A stretch of DNA of 43,807 bases from Maribacter zhoushanensis. GTDB lineage: Bacteria > Bacteroidota > Bacteroidia > Flavobacteriales > Flavobacteriaceae. Made by a program: the position numbers and the translations under genes. Positions within the stretch are counted from its first letter, which is position 1. Each line of letters begins with the position of its first letter. Below, piece by piece: positions 7,468 through 14,962 of the stretch. The notes beneath the pieces were generated by a model. The model was given only the letters and a program-made list of their open reading frames with translations. It was not told the DNA's origin and did no database searches. The stretch covers positions 1 through 43,807 of the forward strand of contig NZ_JARKMR010000003.1 of assembly GCF_029350975.1 (NCBI RefSeq). The letters are read 5' to 3'.

Positions 7468-7917
7468 TTAATTATCACTAGCATACCATTCTGCAAAAGA
7501 AGTATCTGTTTCTTGCAGTTTTAAAGAGAATAATGAAATGTTCTCTGGAAGGCGAGATTTAATTTTCGCTGCAAAATCGATTACCATATTTTCACTAGTA
7601 GGTTGGTAATCTGCCAAAATAACACTGTGTCCTCTATCAGTTAATTCTTTGGCAAGTTCAACATGAGGTGTGTTTTTATTGAATACCGTAGAATGATCAA
7701 AAATGTCAACGATATCTTCTTTGACTATTTTCTTTAGATCGCCAAAATCTATCACCATTCCTAATTTTACGTGGCTGGTGTCTGTAATAGGTCTACCTAT
7801 AACGGTTACGGATAATTTATAGCTATGGCCGTGTACATTTCTACATTTACCGTCATAACCGTAAAGTGCATGTCCCGTTTCAAAATTGAATTGTTTGGTA
7901 ATACGAATATTGCTCAT
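7468..7917 (-). CDS. queD: 6-carboxytetrahydropterin synthase QueD-like
   Basis: A 149-aa member of the PTPS/QueD family. The zinc ligands are His16 in FETGHAL and His29/His31 in CRNVHGHSY, with the catalytic Cys25 just before. DHSTVF and the substrate-binding Glu in LQETDTSFAEW near the C-terminus complete the set. The enzyme converts dihydroneopterin triphosphate to 6-carboxytetrahydropterin for queuosine/deazapurine synthesis. The short CxxxHxH spacing is the QueD type. No other queuosine gene is in the window. Confidence 0.9.
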   Translation of the reverse strand: MSNIRITKQFNFETGHALYGYDGKCRNVHGHSYKLSVTVIGRPITDTSHVKLGMVIDFGDLKKIVKEDIVDIFDHSTVFNKNTPHVELAKELTDRGHSVILADYQPTSENMVIDFAAKIKSRLPENISLFSLKLQETDTSFAEWYASDN

Positions 7918-7973
7918 AGCCTATAATTATATGGCAAAGGTAGGGAATCTTTAAAAGGATTTATATAGAGAAA

Positions 7974-8402
7974 TCATTCTAAAACAATCTCGGTATTTCC
8001 AGTGATTAAGCTAACGTGGCAACAGTCTGCACCAACTTCATAATCTTCAGTGATGACCTCTTCAGCAGCAATAAAGCCTTTGAAAGTAAGTGTTTCCGTA
8101 GTATTTTGGTATTGAATACGATTGGCGTCACTAAGAATAGGGTAGAAACCTTGCTCTTTAAGGTATTGATATTCATCGCCGTTAAAATCTTCAGCTATAT
8201 TTTTACCTGTTTCAGTATCTATGACCTCATAACTATCTAATGCAATAGCTTTGCCCGATGCATCTTTTATACTGACCGAAATGGTAACAAAATTTAGGGT
8301 GCATATAGCCGTAGCACAATCTTGTTGTTCAATAGAATCATCTTTGTCGTTACAGGCAATAAGAAATATAGATAGAAAAACTAATGTGATTTTTGCGAAC
8401 AT
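7974..8402 (-). CDS. Unknown lipoprotein
   Basis: 142 aa from the chosen start. An ATG nine codons upstream (8429) is also open, but starting at MFAKITLVFLSIFLIACND gives a classical short signal peptide with a lipobox ending at Cys17. The mature part is acidic and beta-rich, with paired Cys (DCATAIC, ADCCHVSL) that may form disulfides, and is probably attached to the outer membrane. No family was recognised. It lies in the minus-strand run between queD and the 37-aa membrane protein. Confidence 0.75.
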   Translation of the reverse strand: MFAKITLVFLSIFLIACNDKDDSIEQQDCATAICTLNFVTISVSIKDASGKAIALDSYEVIDTETGKNIAEDFNGDEYQYLKEQGFYPILSDANRIQYQNTTETLTFKGFIAAEEVITEDYEVGADCCHVSLITGNTEIVLE

Positions 8403-8457
8403 AAAACTGGTTTTTAATAAGATGCTCAAATACCGATTAGTTGCGTAGGCTGTTGAA

Positions 8458-8571
8458 TTACCTCTTGTACTTCTTCTTTGCGCGCATTTTGTTTACGAAA
8501 TAAATGATCAAAACAGATAGTGCAAGAACTGGAAATACTAGGTTACCGTTTAAAAATTGAAAGAAATCCAT
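8458..8571 (-). CDS. 37-aa single-pass membrane protein
   Basis: A short frame of 37 codons plus stop. It begins MDFFQFLNGNLVFPVLALSV, continues with a hydrophobic stretch to YFV, and ends in the strongly basic tail NKMRAKKKYKR. This is a textbook single transmembrane segment with a positive-inside C-terminus. It sits 44 bases after the enoyl-CoA hydratase stop on the same strand, so it is probably co-transcribed. Amino acid composition and position make chance unlikely, but no function is known. Confidence 0.6.
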   Translation of the reverse strand: MDFFQFLNGNLVFPVLALSVLIIYFVNKMRAKKKYKR

Positions 8572-8615
8572 ACTAATTATTTAGAAACAGAACGACGCCC
8601 TGATTCAGTTATTGT

Positions 8616-9383
8616 TTATTTTTTAAATTTTGACAGTGCGTTTCTAGTAAAATCAGAAAGGGCTAATTTTCCGGTGATAGCTGCGCGTTCTGTCAATAAG
8701 GTATCCCAATGGTCGGTACCTTCCCATAAAACTTTCTTCCATTCAGTTAAAGCTTCAGCATTATAGCTAGCCAATTTGTGAATGAAGAAATCGAGTTCCT
8801 TATCCATTTCCTGTGCAGAGTCGTACACTTTATTGAACAAGCCTTTTTCTTGAGCCCAATACGCACTTTTCCATTCTGTAGGTGCCAAAGACATTTCGCC
8901 CATAGCGGCAGTACCTATTTTACGAGCTACAGCAGGGGCAATTACTAAAGGAGCAATACCAATACTAAGCTCAGAAAGTTTAATAGATGAGTTTACGTTA
9001 GAATACACATAATCACAAGCAGCGGCAAGACCAACGCCACCACCAACAGTTTTGCCATGTACACGACCTACAATTACCTTTTTACACGTACGCATGGCAT
9101 TGATGACATGTGCAAAACCGCTAAAAAATGCTTTACCTTCTTCAAGATTAGAAACTTCAAGTAACTCATCAAAAGAAGCACCGGCACAAAAAGCTTTTTC
9201 TCCTTCAGATTTTAATAGGATAACAGATACGGCCTCATCTTCAGAAAGCTCATTAATAGTGTCTGTTAAGCGTTCTAGAAGTTCAGAAACGAATGAATTA
9301 CTAGCAGGATGCCCAAACTCTACATGAGCAACTTTACCATCTATTCGTGTATATAAACTTCCATTTTTTCTTGAAGTGACCAT
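8616..9383 (-). CDS. Enoyl-CoA hydratase/isomerase family protein
   Basis: A 255-aa crotonase-fold protein of normal length. The oxyanion-hole segments are FCAGASFDELL (about residues 65-75) and GKTVGGGVGLAAACDYVYS (about 110-128). The second active-site segment reads LSIGIAPLVIAP, where active hydratases usually have a catalytic Glu, so the reaction may not be hydration; isomerase or hydrolase activity is possible. The C-terminal helices are intact. It acts on acyl-CoA thioesters in the cytosol. No other beta-oxidation gene is nearby. Confidence 0.87.
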   Translation of the reverse strand: MVTSRKNGSLYTRIDGKVAHVEFGHPASNSFVSELLERLTDTINELSEDEAVSVILLKSEGEKAFCAGASFDELLEVSNLEEGKAFFSGFAHVINAMRTCKKVIVGRVHGKTVGGGVGLAAACDYVYSNVNSSIKLSELSIGIAPLVIAPAVARKIGTAAMGEMSLAPTEWKSAYWAQEKGLFNKVYDSAQEMDKELDFFIHKLASYNAEALTEWKKVLWEGTDHWDTLLTERAAITGKLALSDFTRNALSKFKK

Positions 9384-9416
9384 AGCATTTTATTTTACTT
9401 GATAATCGAGATTACA

Positions 9417-9440
9417 TACTTTGAGATTTGTCTCAAAGTA
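9417..9440. promoter_or_regulatory. 10-bp perfect palindrome between the MATE and hydratase genes
   Basis: TACTTTGAGA (9417-9426) and TCTCAAAGTA (9431-9440) form a perfect inverted repeat around TTTG. No T-tract follows on either strand, so an operator for the hydratase promoter is as likely as a terminator for the MATE transcript. Confidence 0.45.
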
Positions 9441-9452
9441 GCTGATACAAAA

Positions 9453-10787
9453 TTACGGATTTTGCAATAAAGGTTTGAATTTGTTTCTGAATTTCCATAC
9501 TAGTGCACCACCTCTAATAAACATCCAAACGGTGAAAGCAAGCCATATACCTGTTAATCCCCAGTGAAGATATTTACCTAAAAATAGCATGGGCACAAAG
9601 CCTAAAAAAGTAGCTACAAGCAAGGTATTTCGTAAATATTTCATTTCACCAAGACCTTTAAAAACTCCATCTAAAACAAAGGCAGTGCTATTAAACGGAA
9701 GCCCCAGAATAATAATATAGAAGATGCCGTAAAAAGCAGAAAGCACCAAAGGCTCATTAGAAAATAAGCTACCCAATGGTTTGTAGAAAATAGTAGCCAA
9801 AGCCATAATGACCAGGCTAACAATGAGGCCATATTTCGTAATCTTTTTAGCCAATAACCAGAGTCCGTCATAATTGCGTTCCCCTAATAATCTACCGCCC
9901 ATTATATTACCAGCGGCACCATAGCCATCAATAAAAAAGGCAGAAAACAACCATAGATTTATGGCAATGGTATGCGCCCCTATGTATTTATCACCGAGTG
10001 CAGTAGCTTCTCTAACGGCAAGAATAAGCGCAGTGTTCAAGGCAATGGCACGAACAAATAAATTTAAGCTCATGACTACTAAACGACCAAGTTCTTGGTG
10101 AACAGGTAATTTTAGTTTTAGGCTAATATCGGTCTTCGTTAAAAGTAAATAGAATGCCATGATTGCCATTATCGCTTGTGCCAACAAACTGGCATAGGCG
10201 GCACCTTCTAAATACATGGCAGGGATGAATCCTTCAATACCATATACAAAGGCAAAATCAAGAATAACGTTCAAGACCGCTCCTGTAATAGCAATGACCA
10301 TAGGCCAATAGGTGTTCTGTAATCCGCGGAAAATACCCATCACAGCGAAAACGAATAAGGTTAATGGAAAACCCCATACCCGAATGGAGTAGTAGCTAAT
10401 ACAGTATTGCAATATTTTTCCTTTGGCATTTAAAAGTTCAAAGATTTCTTGAACAACAAAAATGGTAGATAGCAAAACTAGAATACTCAATGCAATGTTG
10501 AGGTAAATAGCCTGTGCGGGCAGTGTTTTAACGGCTTCTAATTTACCGGCACCTAAGTATTGTGAAATAATGGAAGATATAGCACTACGCGTTTGCCCAA
10601 GAATCCAGATCAGCATAGAAAGAAAAGAACCTACAATACCTGCTGCGGCAAGAGATTCTAGCCCGTCTAACGGAATATTCCCCACAATAGCCGTATCTGT
10701 TATGGACAATAGCGGTTCGGCAATACCTGCAATAGTTGCAGGGATGGCCAAGGCGTTTATAGATTTAAAATTAACGGAAGTTTTCAA
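9453..10787 (-). CDS. MATE family efflux transporter (DinF-like)
   Basis: A 444-aa protein with about 12 membrane segments and MATE landmarks: IAGIAEPLLSITDTAIVG at the N-terminus and the matching second-half segment NIMGGRLLGERNYDG. It exports small organic cations or antimicrobials using Na+ or H+. It starts with TTG (10785-10787). Upstream in the same frame the first codon of termination is the TAG of the GNAT gene, and no ATG lies between. The two genes are only 12 bases apart and in the same frame. Confidence 0.9.
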   Translation of the reverse strand: MKTSVNFKSINALAIPATIAGIAEPLLSITDTAIVGNIPLDGLESLAAAGIVGSFLSMLIWILGQTRSAISSIISQYLGAGKLEAVKTLPAQAIYLNIALSILVLLSTIFVVQEIFELLNAKGKILQYCISYYSIRVWGFPLTLFVFAVMGIFRGLQNTYWPMVIAITGAVLNVILDFAFVYGIEGFIPAMYLEGAAYASLLAQAIMAIMAFYLLLTKTDISLKLKLPVHQELGRLVVMSLNLFVRAIALNTALILAVREATALGDKYIGAHTIAINLWLFSAFFIDGYGAAGNIMGGRLLGERNYDGLWLLAKKITKYGLIVSLVIMALATIFYKPLGSLFSNEPLVLSAFYGIFYIIILGLPFNSTAFVLDGVFKGLGEMKYLRNTLLVATFLGFVPMLFLGKYLHWGLTGIWLAFTVWMFIRGGALVWKFRNKFKPLLQNP

Positions 10788-10799
10788 AAAATAGGGTTT

Positions 10800-11300
10800 C
10801 TATAGTACAAGTTCGTAGCAATGAAAAGGATGTTCACTTTGTTTTGGAAAAAAGATATCTCCTAATTTGGTATAACCACGCTGCTCGTAAAATTTCTGAT
10901 TTCTTTTGTTCTGGCTAAAGGTATCTAACCTAACGGATACGGCATTGTTTTCTCTGGCAAAACTTTCGCCGAAGTCCATTAAACGTTGGGCAAAACCTTT
11001 ACTTTGATATTTAGGGTGCACTGCTAGGCGATGAATATAGTAGTTGTTTACATTTTCTGTTAGCCAGTTTACAGAAGTGTATTCTTCATCCATAAGAAGA
11101 GAAACAACAATACAACCTACTATTTCGTTATCAATTTGAAGCACATAAAGTTCATTGCGTTCTATGTCATTTTCAAATGCCAGTTTAGAAGGGTAATCGG
11201 TCGTCCATTGGTAAATACCATTGGCTTCCATAGCAATTCTACAAGCATCTGTCATTTTAAGAATTTTGGGTATTTGCGATATCTTTGCCGGTGCTATCAT
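10800..11300 (-). CDS. GNAT family N-acetyltransferase
   Basis: A 166-aa single GNAT domain. The beta4 strand NNYYIHRLAVHPKYQSKGFAQ contains the acetyl-CoA pyrophosphate-binding Q/RxxGxG/A-type loop (QSKGFAQ, about residues 111-117). Downstream RLDTFSQNKRNQKFYEQRGY is the typical beta5/alpha4 region. The substrate is unknown. It is the first gene of a two-gene operon with the MATE exporter and is divergent from the Usp gene across 53 bases. Confidence 0.9.
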   Translation of the reverse strand: MIAPAKISQIPKILKMTDACRIAMEANGIYQWTTDYPSKLAFENDIERNELYVLQIDNEIVGCIVVSLLMDEEYTSVNWLTENVNNYYIHRLAVHPKYQSKGFAQRLMDFGESFARENNAVSVRLDTFSQNKRNQKFYEQRGYTKLGDIFFPKQSEHPFHCYELVL

Positions 11301-11353
11301 AAAAGCGATTTAATTAAATTGTAAATTTAGAGTTATAAACAACACTTTTTATC

Positions 11354-12151
11354 ATGATGAATATTCTTGTTCCGATCGGGACCTCCTCAAATGCGAATCA
11401 AACATTACAATATGCAGTAGATTTTGCACAAGACTTTGGTGCAGAAATATATGTAATGGAAGTTTTTAATGTCAGCGGAAAAACAGGAACGCTTGCCAAT
11501 ATAACACAAAAGGTAGCCGATAATTCAAAGGAAAGATTAAAGGAAGTAGTCGGTACAGTAGATACAAAAGACGTCTCTATAAAAATAGCAAGCTTTAACG
11601 GTGAGCTAAAAGACGGACTAAAAGAAATTGATAAGGGTATTGGTATAGATTTAATTATACTGGCGCCTAGAAGTAATGACATTAAGGAAGAGAATTATTT
11701 AGGGCAAACTTCAGGAGCCATTATAAAAAGAACGAACATACCAACATTGATCGTACCAAAAGGAACAGCGTATAAGTCGTTTAAAAATATATTAGTTGCT
11801 TTTAAATCTGGTATTCTAAAAAGAAAGAGAATTCTTGATCCATTAATTGAGATGAAGAATAAGCACAACGCCAATGTAAATTTATTGATGGTGAAAACTC
11901 CCGGATATTCAGATGACGATTTAAAGATAAATACGGCATTGATGGACATTTCTTCGCAGTTGACCTTTACAGAAAACTCAACAACGTATCATGGCGTTTT
12001 AGAGCATTTTCAAGCAAAACAACCCGATTTATTGTGTGTTTTTAGAAGAAAACGTGGTTTTTTCAAGAAATTATGGGAAAAGAGTACCATTTCAAAATCA
12101 GAGTTTTATGCCCCTGTACCGGTATTGGTGCTTAGTGTAAAGAAAGATTAA
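11354..12151 (+). CDS. Universal stress protein family, two Usp-like halves
   Basis: A 265-aa protein. The N-terminal half is a UspA domain beginning MNILVPIGTSSNANQTLQYA and closing with LIILAPRS and the nucleotide-binding-type segment GQTSGAIIKRTNIPTLIVPK. The second half (from about residue 140, FKNILVAFKSG) repeats the fold but is degenerate and ends VPVLVLSVKKD. It should be cytosolic, with a general stress role. Two adjacent ATGs at 11354 and 11357 are equally possible starts. Confidence 0.88.
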   Translation: MMNILVPIGTSSNANQTLQYAVDFAQDFGAEIYVMEVFNVSGKTGTLANITQKVADNSKERLKEVVGTVDTKDVSIKIASFNGELKDGLKEIDKGIGIDLIILAPRSNDIKEENYLGQTSGAIIKRTNIPTLIVPKGTAYKSFKNILVAFKSGILKRKRILDPLIEMKNKHNANVNLLMVKTPGYSDDDLKINTALMDISSQLTFTENSTTYHGVLEHFQAKQPDLLCVFRRKRGFFKKLWEKSTISKSEFYAPVPVLVLSVKKD

Positions 12152-12182
12152 GTAGTGCTTTGTTGGCATAGTAAAATGTTTT

Positions 12183-12266
12183 GGGGGATTAGCCTGCCCG
12201 ACTTTTTAGGCGGGCTCAGTTGGCTACCCGCCCATGCCGAAAAAAGCATGTTCGGGCAGGGAGCGC
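12183..12266 (+). repeat. R1: tRNA-Ala nucleotides 1-28 with two palindromic inserts
   Basis: Bases 12183-12192, 12215-12226 and 12261-12266, joined together, equal tRNA-Ala(GGC) nucleotides 1-28 exactly. Between them lie a 22-nt insert (12193-12214, starting CCTGCCCGA and ending GGCGGG) and a 34-nt insert (12227-12260, starting CCCGCC and ending TCGGGCAGG) whose ends are the inverted counterpart of the first. The two inserts can form nested stems: CCTGCCCGA with TCGGGCAGG, GGCGGG with CCCGCC, and an inner CATGC/GCATG. Confidence 0.85.
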
Positions 12267-12279
12267 AATTTTTCAGATA

Positions 12280-12528
12280 ATGAGTTATATATATGTTCTT
12301 TACAGCGATATTTTCAAAAGGTTCTATGTTGGAATGACTGACGATTTAGAGAATCGTTTGGTAACACATAATTCTAGTAAGGTAAAAAGCACAAAGCCTT
12401 ATGTACCTTGGCGAATTGTTCATACGGAGGAATACAATAATAAACAAGAGGCTAGAGTAAGAGAAAAGTATTTAAAATCGGCTGCAGGAAGAAGATGGAG
12501 AAAGAGTAATATTATTTTGGGGGATTAG
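12280..12528 (+). CDS. GIY-YIG nuclease family protein (UvrC-type domain)
   Basis: An 82-aa single GIY-YIG domain. MSYIYVLYS gives the first beta strand (GIY counterpart YVL), FYVGMTDDLENRLVTHN is the YIG strand (YVG) plus the conserved Arg helix, and NKQEARVREKYLKSAAGRRW carries the metal-binding Glu. The frame is open 20 codons upstream, but that part reads through palindromes, so the ATG at 12280 was chosen. The last residues NIILGD and the stop TAG (12526-12528) are encoded by the tRNA-like repeat R2. Stand-alone proteins of this family are DNA nucleases of unclear role. The position between tRNA repeats suggests a homing-like or repeat-maintaining function, which is inference. Confidence 0.9.
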   Translation: MSYIYVLYSDIFKRFYVGMTDDLENRLVTHNSSKVKSTKPYVPWRIVHTEEYNNKQEARVREKYLKSAAGRRWRKSNIILGD

Positions 12529-12599
12529 CCTGCCCGACTTTTTAGGCGGGCTCAGTTTGTTGACCCATAAAGCCGAAAAGATACTTTTGAGAAGAGAGT
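12519..12599 (+). repeat. R2: second tRNA-Ala 5' repeat with palindromic insert, partly decayed
   Basis: Bases 12519-12528 equal tRNA nucleotides 1-10. The same 22-nt palindromic insert as in R1 follows (12529-12550, identical), then CTCAGTT. After that the sequence drifts but still resembles the second R1 insert (ACCCAT, AGCCGAAAA). The first ten bases also encode the end of the GIY-YIG gene. Confidence 0.8.
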
Positions 12600-12614
12600 A
12601 AGATCTCTATGAAA

Positions 12615-12689
12615 ATGAATTATATTTACAAGCTTTAACGCGATACATACGGAAAATCATTTTTTCGCTTAATTTATATTAAATATTTT
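12615..12689 (+). pseudogene. Remnant of a second GIY-YIG gene
   Basis: An ATG at 12615 opens MNYIYKL and then stops (TAA). The DNA around it parallels the intact gene start (ATGAGTTATATATATG against ATGAATTATATTTACA, then a shared GCGATA). Just before the tRNA, TATTAAATATTTTGGGGG resembles the intact gene's end running into its repeat. The interior of the gene is missing. This is read as a deleted older copy between R2 and the tRNA. Confidence 0.5.
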
Positions 12690-12763
12690 GGGGGATTAGC
12701 TCAGTTGGCTAGAGCGCTTGCCTGGCAGGCAAGAGGTCACCGGTTCGAATCCGGTATTCTCCA
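12690..12763 (+). tRNA. tRNA-Ala (anticodon GGC)
   Basis: A complete 74-nt cloverleaf ending at discriminator A73, with no encoded CCA. The acceptor GGGGGAT pairs with ATTCTCC, including the G3-U70 wobble that identifies alanine tRNAs. The D-arm is GCTC/GAGC, the anticodon stem is CTTGC/GCAAG with loop CTGGCAG (anticodon GGC), and the T-arm is ACCGG/CCGGT with TTCGAAT. It is the intact parent of repeats R1 and R2. Confidence 0.97.
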
Positions 12764-12772
12764 CGTCTTTAT

Positions 12773-12800
12773 AGCCTTCACGAAAGTGAGGGCTTTTTTT
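12773..12800 (+). terminator. Intrinsic terminator of tRNA-Ala
   Basis: Stem AGCCTTCAC/GTGAGGGCT (one U-G pair, valid only on plus) with a GAAA tetraloop and seven T. Confidence 0.9.
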
Positions 12801-13055
12801 ATGGTTTTTAGTAAATAGTGTAATCAAAGAAGTGCGTCCTGAAGGTTTTCTTAAAGGTTACCACTACCTGACCGCTATTCTACATATTGGGCTTTTCAAA
12901 GTTTAAACTTCCTTTACAAAAGACTATTCTTCACAAGAAATTCGCCAAAAGCTATTTTAACAACTTTTTCAGATATACAATATCATGAATAATAAAATGT
13001 TATTATAACACGATTATTAATGATATATAAACCCCCCAAAAAAGAAATCATTAAA

Positions 13056-13784
13056 ATGAAGAAATTTATTTTCACTTTTCTATCCATAATATGTTTATTC
13101 AGTTGCTCTGAGAATGATACTGAAGAACAATTAAACCTTATAAATATTCAATTAAACTTAAATCAAGTAGAAGAATACTCAAATGACTATGACTTTACAG
13201 ACTTTATGGTAAAAGTATACGATTCTAAAGAAGATTATTTTAATGAAACAAATACTGTGTTTTCAGGTAATATAGATACTACTGGCAAAATCTCAATTTC
13301 GGAAAATTTAGAGGAAAAGAGTTACTATGTAGATATTTATACAGAAGATAAAGTGTTGAGTAATTGGGAAGTAATAGATTTAGATGTAGACGCTTCTAAT
13401 ATTATAAAGTTTTCCCCTGCAAACAACAATGAGTTTTATGCTGAGGTGTACATGACAGATAATAGAAGGTTCGTTGGTAATTGGTCTTTTCTATCTTATG
13501 AGCAGATTAATAATGACAATGAAGAAAGAACGCATAAAGTGTTTTTATCCATCAACAAGGAATATACGGCCACTTCATATGAAACGTATGAAGAAGTAGC
13601 ATATCAATTACATTTTAAATTACTTGGAAATGGTCTTTTGGAATTGGCTGCCATAGAACCTAGTCCAGATAATTACCCAGTAAGCCAGACTAGTTCACAA
13701 GATTTAGTAGTACAGATAGAACAAGATGGGTTATTACATTTCACAAATTACGCTGGTAATAAAGCGGTTTATGTTAGAAATTAG
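13056..13784 (+). CDS. Unknown lipoprotein
   Basis: 242 aa from the ATG at 13056. A start at 13020 is open but would put a charged stretch before the signal peptide. MKKFIFTFLSIICLFSCSEN is a lipoprotein signal with Cys17 as the lipidation site. The mature protein is acidic and has two beta-rich parts: a region like a Bacteroidetes carboxypeptidase-regulatory type fold (VKVYDSKEDYFNETN, GNIDTTGKISISENLEEKSY) and a C-terminal part with FVGNWSFLSYEQI, resembling lipocalin-like stress lipoproteins. No firm family. It is monocistronic, with a terminator just behind. Confidence 0.8.
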   Translation: MKKFIFTFLSIICLFSCSENDTEEQLNLINIQLNLNQVEEYSNDYDFTDFMVKVYDSKEDYFNETNTVFSGNIDTTGKISISENLEEKSYYVDIYTEDKVLSNWEVIDLDVDASNIIKFSPANNNEFYAEVYMTDNRRFVGNWSFLSYEQINNDNEERTHKVFLSINKEYTATSYETYEEVAYQLHFKLLGNGLLELAAIEPSPDNYPVSQTSSQDLVVQIEQDGLLHFTNYAGNKAVYVRN

Positions 13785-13815
13785 ATAGAATTTTACTCAC
13801 TACATATTAAGAATT

Positions 13816-13847
13816 ATAAAAGCCTTCACATTTTTGAAGGCTTTTAT
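13816..13847. terminator. Intrinsic terminator, bidirectional
   Basis: Perfect 13-bp stem ATAAAAGCCTTCA/TGAAGGCTTTTAT with loop CATTTT. It lies between convergent genes and can serve both. Confidence 0.9.
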
Positions 13848-13921
13848 AATTTACCTTTTCAAAATTCCTATTTGTAAGTTAACAAATAGGAATGTTCTAG
13901 TTTTTAGGTTACAATATCATT

Positions 13922-14962
13922 CTACAAACTAGAACTAATACAAAACAACGTATCATCTACGTTCACTGGTGGAGTAGATATTTTGTACAGAATAATACCA
14001 GATGCGTGTGTTGTGTACTCATTTAGTTTCTCACCAAATTCATTGGTAATATAACCTACAACATCACCTTTTTTAACGGCATAACCAGCTTTATGGTCGC
14101 TATAGAAAAGTCCTGTTTCGGTAGCACTTATGTACGTTGGGTTGTTTAGCTGAATAAGATTGGCATGCGGAGCAGTTCCTTTATCGTACATATCCATATT
14201 GTTCAACATGTTATATACGCCGTTTTTTATAAAGCTTACGGCATCTTTCTGAACATTGCCCAATTTTCCACTTTCAAAGCTCAAGGCTATTTTACCATCT
14301 TGTGAGGCTTGTTTAAAAACATACTTTGCGGGTTCATTGTCTTTTAAGGTAAAAGGGTATGAAACAATGTACTCAAATCCACTAATTTCAGTTAGTTCCC
14401 TAGCTTTTTTAGTTTGTTCAGGGTAGTTTTGGTTGTCGTAGAATAGCGCAAACGGAATAAGGTCTTCATTAACACCACCTCCATGAATATCTAAAAAAAC
14501 ATCACTTACAGGTATTATGGTATTTGTAATAAAATCTGCTATTTTCTGGGTGACACTACCAGAGGATTTACCTGGAAAAGCACCGTTAAGATTCACCCGG
14601 TCATACGGATTAACGATAGAAGTTCTTGAAAAGAAAGAACTGGTGTTTGCAATAGGTATGATGATTAAAGTACCATTTAAGCTATCCATATTTATTTCTC
14701 TCAAAAGCTCTTGAACCCCTACAATAGGTGGGTATTCAAACCCGTGAACTCCCGCTACTACTGTAAAAACAGGCCCCTCATTCTTACCTTTTAATATAGA
14801 AATAGGTAAAAAGACTTTATTATTTCTAGAATCTTGAAATTCTATACGAATGTTGTCTTTTGATGGTCTTGTCGCATTTGAAAATACTTGGTTAAAGTTG
14901 TTTTGAGCTAATGCGGTAGAAAGCGAGAAAAATATGAAAAGGGAAGAAAGAAGTTTTGACAT
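13922..14962 (-). CDS. Succinylglutamate desuccinylase/aspartoacylase family hydrolase, exported
   Basis: 346 aa from the ATG at 14962. Twenty-eight codons upstream are open but lack family features. MSKLLSSLFIFFSLSTALAQ is a signal peptide. Zinc motif HGFE in VVAGVHGFEYPP, a second His in LDIHGGGVNED, and catalytic Glu in LSFESGKLG place it in the AstE/AspA branch of M14-type hydrolases. The C-terminal half (GLFYSDHKAGYAVKKGDVVG) is the typical barrel-sandwich extension. It hydrolyses an N-acyl amino acid or peptide-like amide in the periplasm; the substrate is unknown. Confidence 0.88.
   Translation of the reverse strand: MSKLLSSLFIFFSLSTALAQNNFNQVFSNATRPSKDNIRIEFQDSRNNKVFLPISILKGKNEGPVFTVVAGVHGFEYPPIVGVQELLREINMDSLNGTLIIIPIANTSSFFSRTSIVNPYDRVNLNGAFPGKSSGSVTQKIADFITNTIIPVSDVFLDIHGGGVNEDLIPFALFYDNQNYPEQTKKARELTEISGFEYIVSYPFTLKDNEPAKYVFKQASQDGKIALSFESGKLGNVQKDAVSFIKNGVYNMLNNMDMYDKGTAPHANLIQLNNPTYISATETGLFYSDHKAGYAVKKGDVVGYITNEFGEKLNEYTTHASGIILYKISTPPVNVDDTLFCISSSL

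Larger units (their letters stand above)
12183..12689. mobile_element. Candidate tRNA-Ala-associated GIY-YIG element
   Basis: The unit comprises repeat R1 (12183-12266), a GIY-YIG gene (12280-12528), repeat R2 (from 12519), a decayed second GIY-YIG copy (from 12615), and then the intact tRNA-Ala (12690-12763). R1 and R2 are copies of the tRNA 5' part carrying palindromic inserts. The arrangement looks like repeated insertion upstream of the tRNA with the tRNA start duplicated each time. No integrase is present. Mobility is inferred. Confidence 0.55.

Noticed and set aside
12183..12266. R1 as a second functional tRNA gene
   Set aside because: Only nucleotides 1-28 are present and they are interrupted; there is no anticodon arm or T-arm.
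12220..12279. N-terminal extension of the GIY-YIG protein
   Set aside because: The 20 extra codons read through palindromic inserts (MATRPCRKK...), unlike any GIY-YIG start; the domain begins at 12280.
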